Assembly: GCF_029581195.1 (NCBI RefSeq)
Contig: NZ_CP120737.1
Location: 558,001-622,000, forward strand
Direction: 5' to 3'
Length of the DNA: 64,000 nt
Source: Solwaraspora sp. WMMD791
GTDB lineage: Bacteria > Actinomycetota > Actinomycetes > Mycobacteriales > Micromonosporaceae
In this document: in pieces, positions 61,354 through 64,000 of the stretch
How positions within the stretch are numbered: the first letter of the stretch is position 1
Layout of the letters: every line of letters starts with the position of its first letter
Program-made: the position numbers and the translations under genes
The notes under the pieces: generated by a model
The model's input: the letters and a program-made list of their open reading frames with translations, nothing else
Told to the model about the DNA's origin: nothing
Databases searched by the model: none

Positions 61354-61354
61354 G

Positions 61355-62284
61355 TCAGCCAGCCTCCAGAACGGCGCCGTCGGTGGCACTCGGCGGGTTG
61401 TGACGGGAATAGCCGTGCAGTCGCCAACGCAGCGGGTGCGCCCGGTCGATCTGGACGACCTGGTCGATCTCGAATTCGACCAGTCGCAACGCACCCGGCA
61501 CGGCCGCGGCGCGACCCGGCTCCCAGTCGATCGTGCCGCGCCCGGTGAGCTGCAGGGTGTCGCCGGTCTCCCAGTCGATGAACAACAGCCCGCACCGGGA
61601 ATCGAGGACCATGTTGCCCAGCGTCATGTAGAACGAATTGCCGAAGTAGTCCGGCCAGGCGAGGCGCCGGGCGTCACGCACCTGGACGAAGCCGGGCATC
61701 CCACCGCGATGGGAGGCGTCGCCACCGTGTCCCGGGCCGTGACTGGCGATGAAGAACGTGTCGGCGGCCCGGATCAGCCGCTGCTGGGCGTCACTGAGCG
61801 CGGTGCCGCGCCGTACGGTGGCCTCGGCCTCGGTCGGGCACGGCTGCACCTCGACGATCTCTCGGGTCTGGATGTACTTGGGGCAGTTGCCGAGAACCTG
61901 ATCGGTGACCACGCTCAGACCGCCGTCGCGGCGGGTCGCTCGCCCGTTGATCCGGATCCGGCGGCGGGTCTGCGGTTCGATCGCCAGGATGCCGACCTCG
62001 CGCGTCGAGCCGAATGCGTCGCGGAGCGGGTCGCCGTGTGCCGGTAGCGCGTCGATCTCGACCGTGCGGTCGCTGGTCGGCCTCGCGAAGCCCGATGGGC
62101 CGGCGAGCACCGTCGCCCACAGCGCGTCGTCGTCGTCGCGGGCACCGACCACCAGCATCCGCTGGGCCAGGATGAAGCCATGGAAACCGATGGGTATCTC
62201 CGCGCTGAACATCGGTGAGCCCCAGCCGGGGTGTCCCTCCCCGGCCCGCCGCTGCACCGCCTGCTCGCCGTCGTGACGGATCAT
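61355..62284 (-). CDS. Pyridoxamine 5'-phosphate oxidase-fold FMN protein
   Basis: A 309-residue protein with ATG behind GGAGG (a GTG one codon upstream is also possible). It has a split-barrel flavin-binding region: FILAQRMLVVGARDDDDALWATVLAGPSGFA near residues 40-70 and FYMTLGNMVLDSRCGLLFIDWETGDTLQLTGRGTIDW near 225-265. It is longer than pyridoxamine oxidases and resembles the actinobacterial PNPOx-like flavoproteins that may use FMN or F420. The reaction is unknown. It overlaps no neighbour but is 1 bp from the Dabb gene. Confidence 0.8.
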   Translation of the reverse strand: MIRHDGEQAVQRRAGEGHPGWGSPMFSAEIPIGFHGFILAQRMLVVGARDDDDALWATVLAGPSGFARPTSDRTVEIDALPAHGDPLRDAFGSTREVGILAIEPQTRRRIRINGRATRRDGGLSVVTDQVLGNCPKYIQTREIVEVQPCPTEAEATVRRGTALSDAQQRLIRAADTFFIASHGPGHGGDASHRGGMPGFVQVRDARRLAWPDYFGNSFYMTLGNMVLDSRCGLLFIDWETGDTLQLTGRGTIDWEPGRAAAVPGALRLVEFEIDQVVQIDRAHPLRWRLHGYSRHNPPSATDGAVLEAG

Positions 62285-62364
62285 CACCGTGCCTCCTGTC
62301 GTACGGGGAACGCCGCGGGCGGGCCACGAACGGGGGCCCTCGTGGCCGCCCACGGCTGCTGGGT

Positions 62365-64000
<1,636 letters not shown>

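Overview
The window is very GC-rich, gene-dense DNA from an actinobacterium, most likely Micromonosporaceae or a close relative. The signs are a mycothiol-type maleylpyruvate isomerase, an F420-type luciferase-like oxidoreductase, a KstR2-type TetR regulator with its palindromic operator, frequent GTG starts and ATGA/GTGA gene overlaps, and many secreted glycan-active proteins. I see no rRNA, tRNA, CRISPR, phage or insertion-sequence genes.

Bases 1-39235 form a catabolic supercluster. It opens with a gentisate module: cupin dioxygenase fragment, fumarylpyruvate hydrolase-type enzyme and mycothiol-dependent maleylpyruvate isomerase. An operon follows with an AprA-like flavoprotein, an AprB-like ferredoxin, an SRPBCC protein and a ketosteroid-dehydrogenase-like flavoprotein. 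Next come a KstR2-like TetR repressor, a family-5 (Dpp/Opp type) ABC importer interleaved with SDRs and an aminotransferase, three NTF2-fold proteins, and a membrane GGDEF-EAL protein. A minus-strand operon (26748 to 20566) encodes a 3-hydroxybenzoate 6-hydroxylase-like enzyme, an aldehyde dehydrogenase, a CrtI-like oxidoreductase, an SDR and a 4,5-dihydroxyphthalate-decarboxylase-like protein. A thiolase (FadA6-like) and a ten-gene plus-strand operon (28279-38340) follow. That operon carries close relatives of IpdA, IpdB, IpdC, IpdF, EchA20 and probable IpdE1/E2, plus an extra enoyl-CoA hydratase, an F420 oxidoreductase and an acyl-CoA ligase. This is the gene set that opens steroid rings C and D (HIP-CoA catabolism) in mycobacteria and rhodococci.

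Six copies of a palindrome matching the published KstR2 consensus AnCAAGnnCTTGnT lie in promoter positions across 32 kb: four match fully and two have one mismatch. They tie importer, regulator, thiolase, Ipd operon, NTF2/SDR pair and isochorismatase into one predicted regulon. Genes for steroid rings A/B (KshAB, HsaABCD) are not in the window, so the natural substrate is open.

Bases 39236-59308 are mainly secreted or glycan-related: a multi-module GH10 xylanase, an M23-like protein, a His-rich small protein, an M14 carboxypeptidase, a GH92 mannosidase-like protein overlapping a glycosyltransferase, and a copper/sugar-oxidation group. That group has a 1336-residue ThuA/F5-8C/sugar-dehydrogenase/PKD/DUF1080 protein, a two-domain laccase and a cupredoxin-DUF1080 protein. 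It looks like an extracellular system that oxidises and cleaves glycosides.

Bases 59898-64000 hold a minus-strand group: a Bcr/CflA-type MFS exporter (cut by the edge), GAPDH, a PNPOx-fold protein, a Dabb protein and chorismate synthase. Isolated GAPDH and AroC next to an exporter suggest duplicated primary-metabolism genes at the edge of a specialised-metabolite locus.
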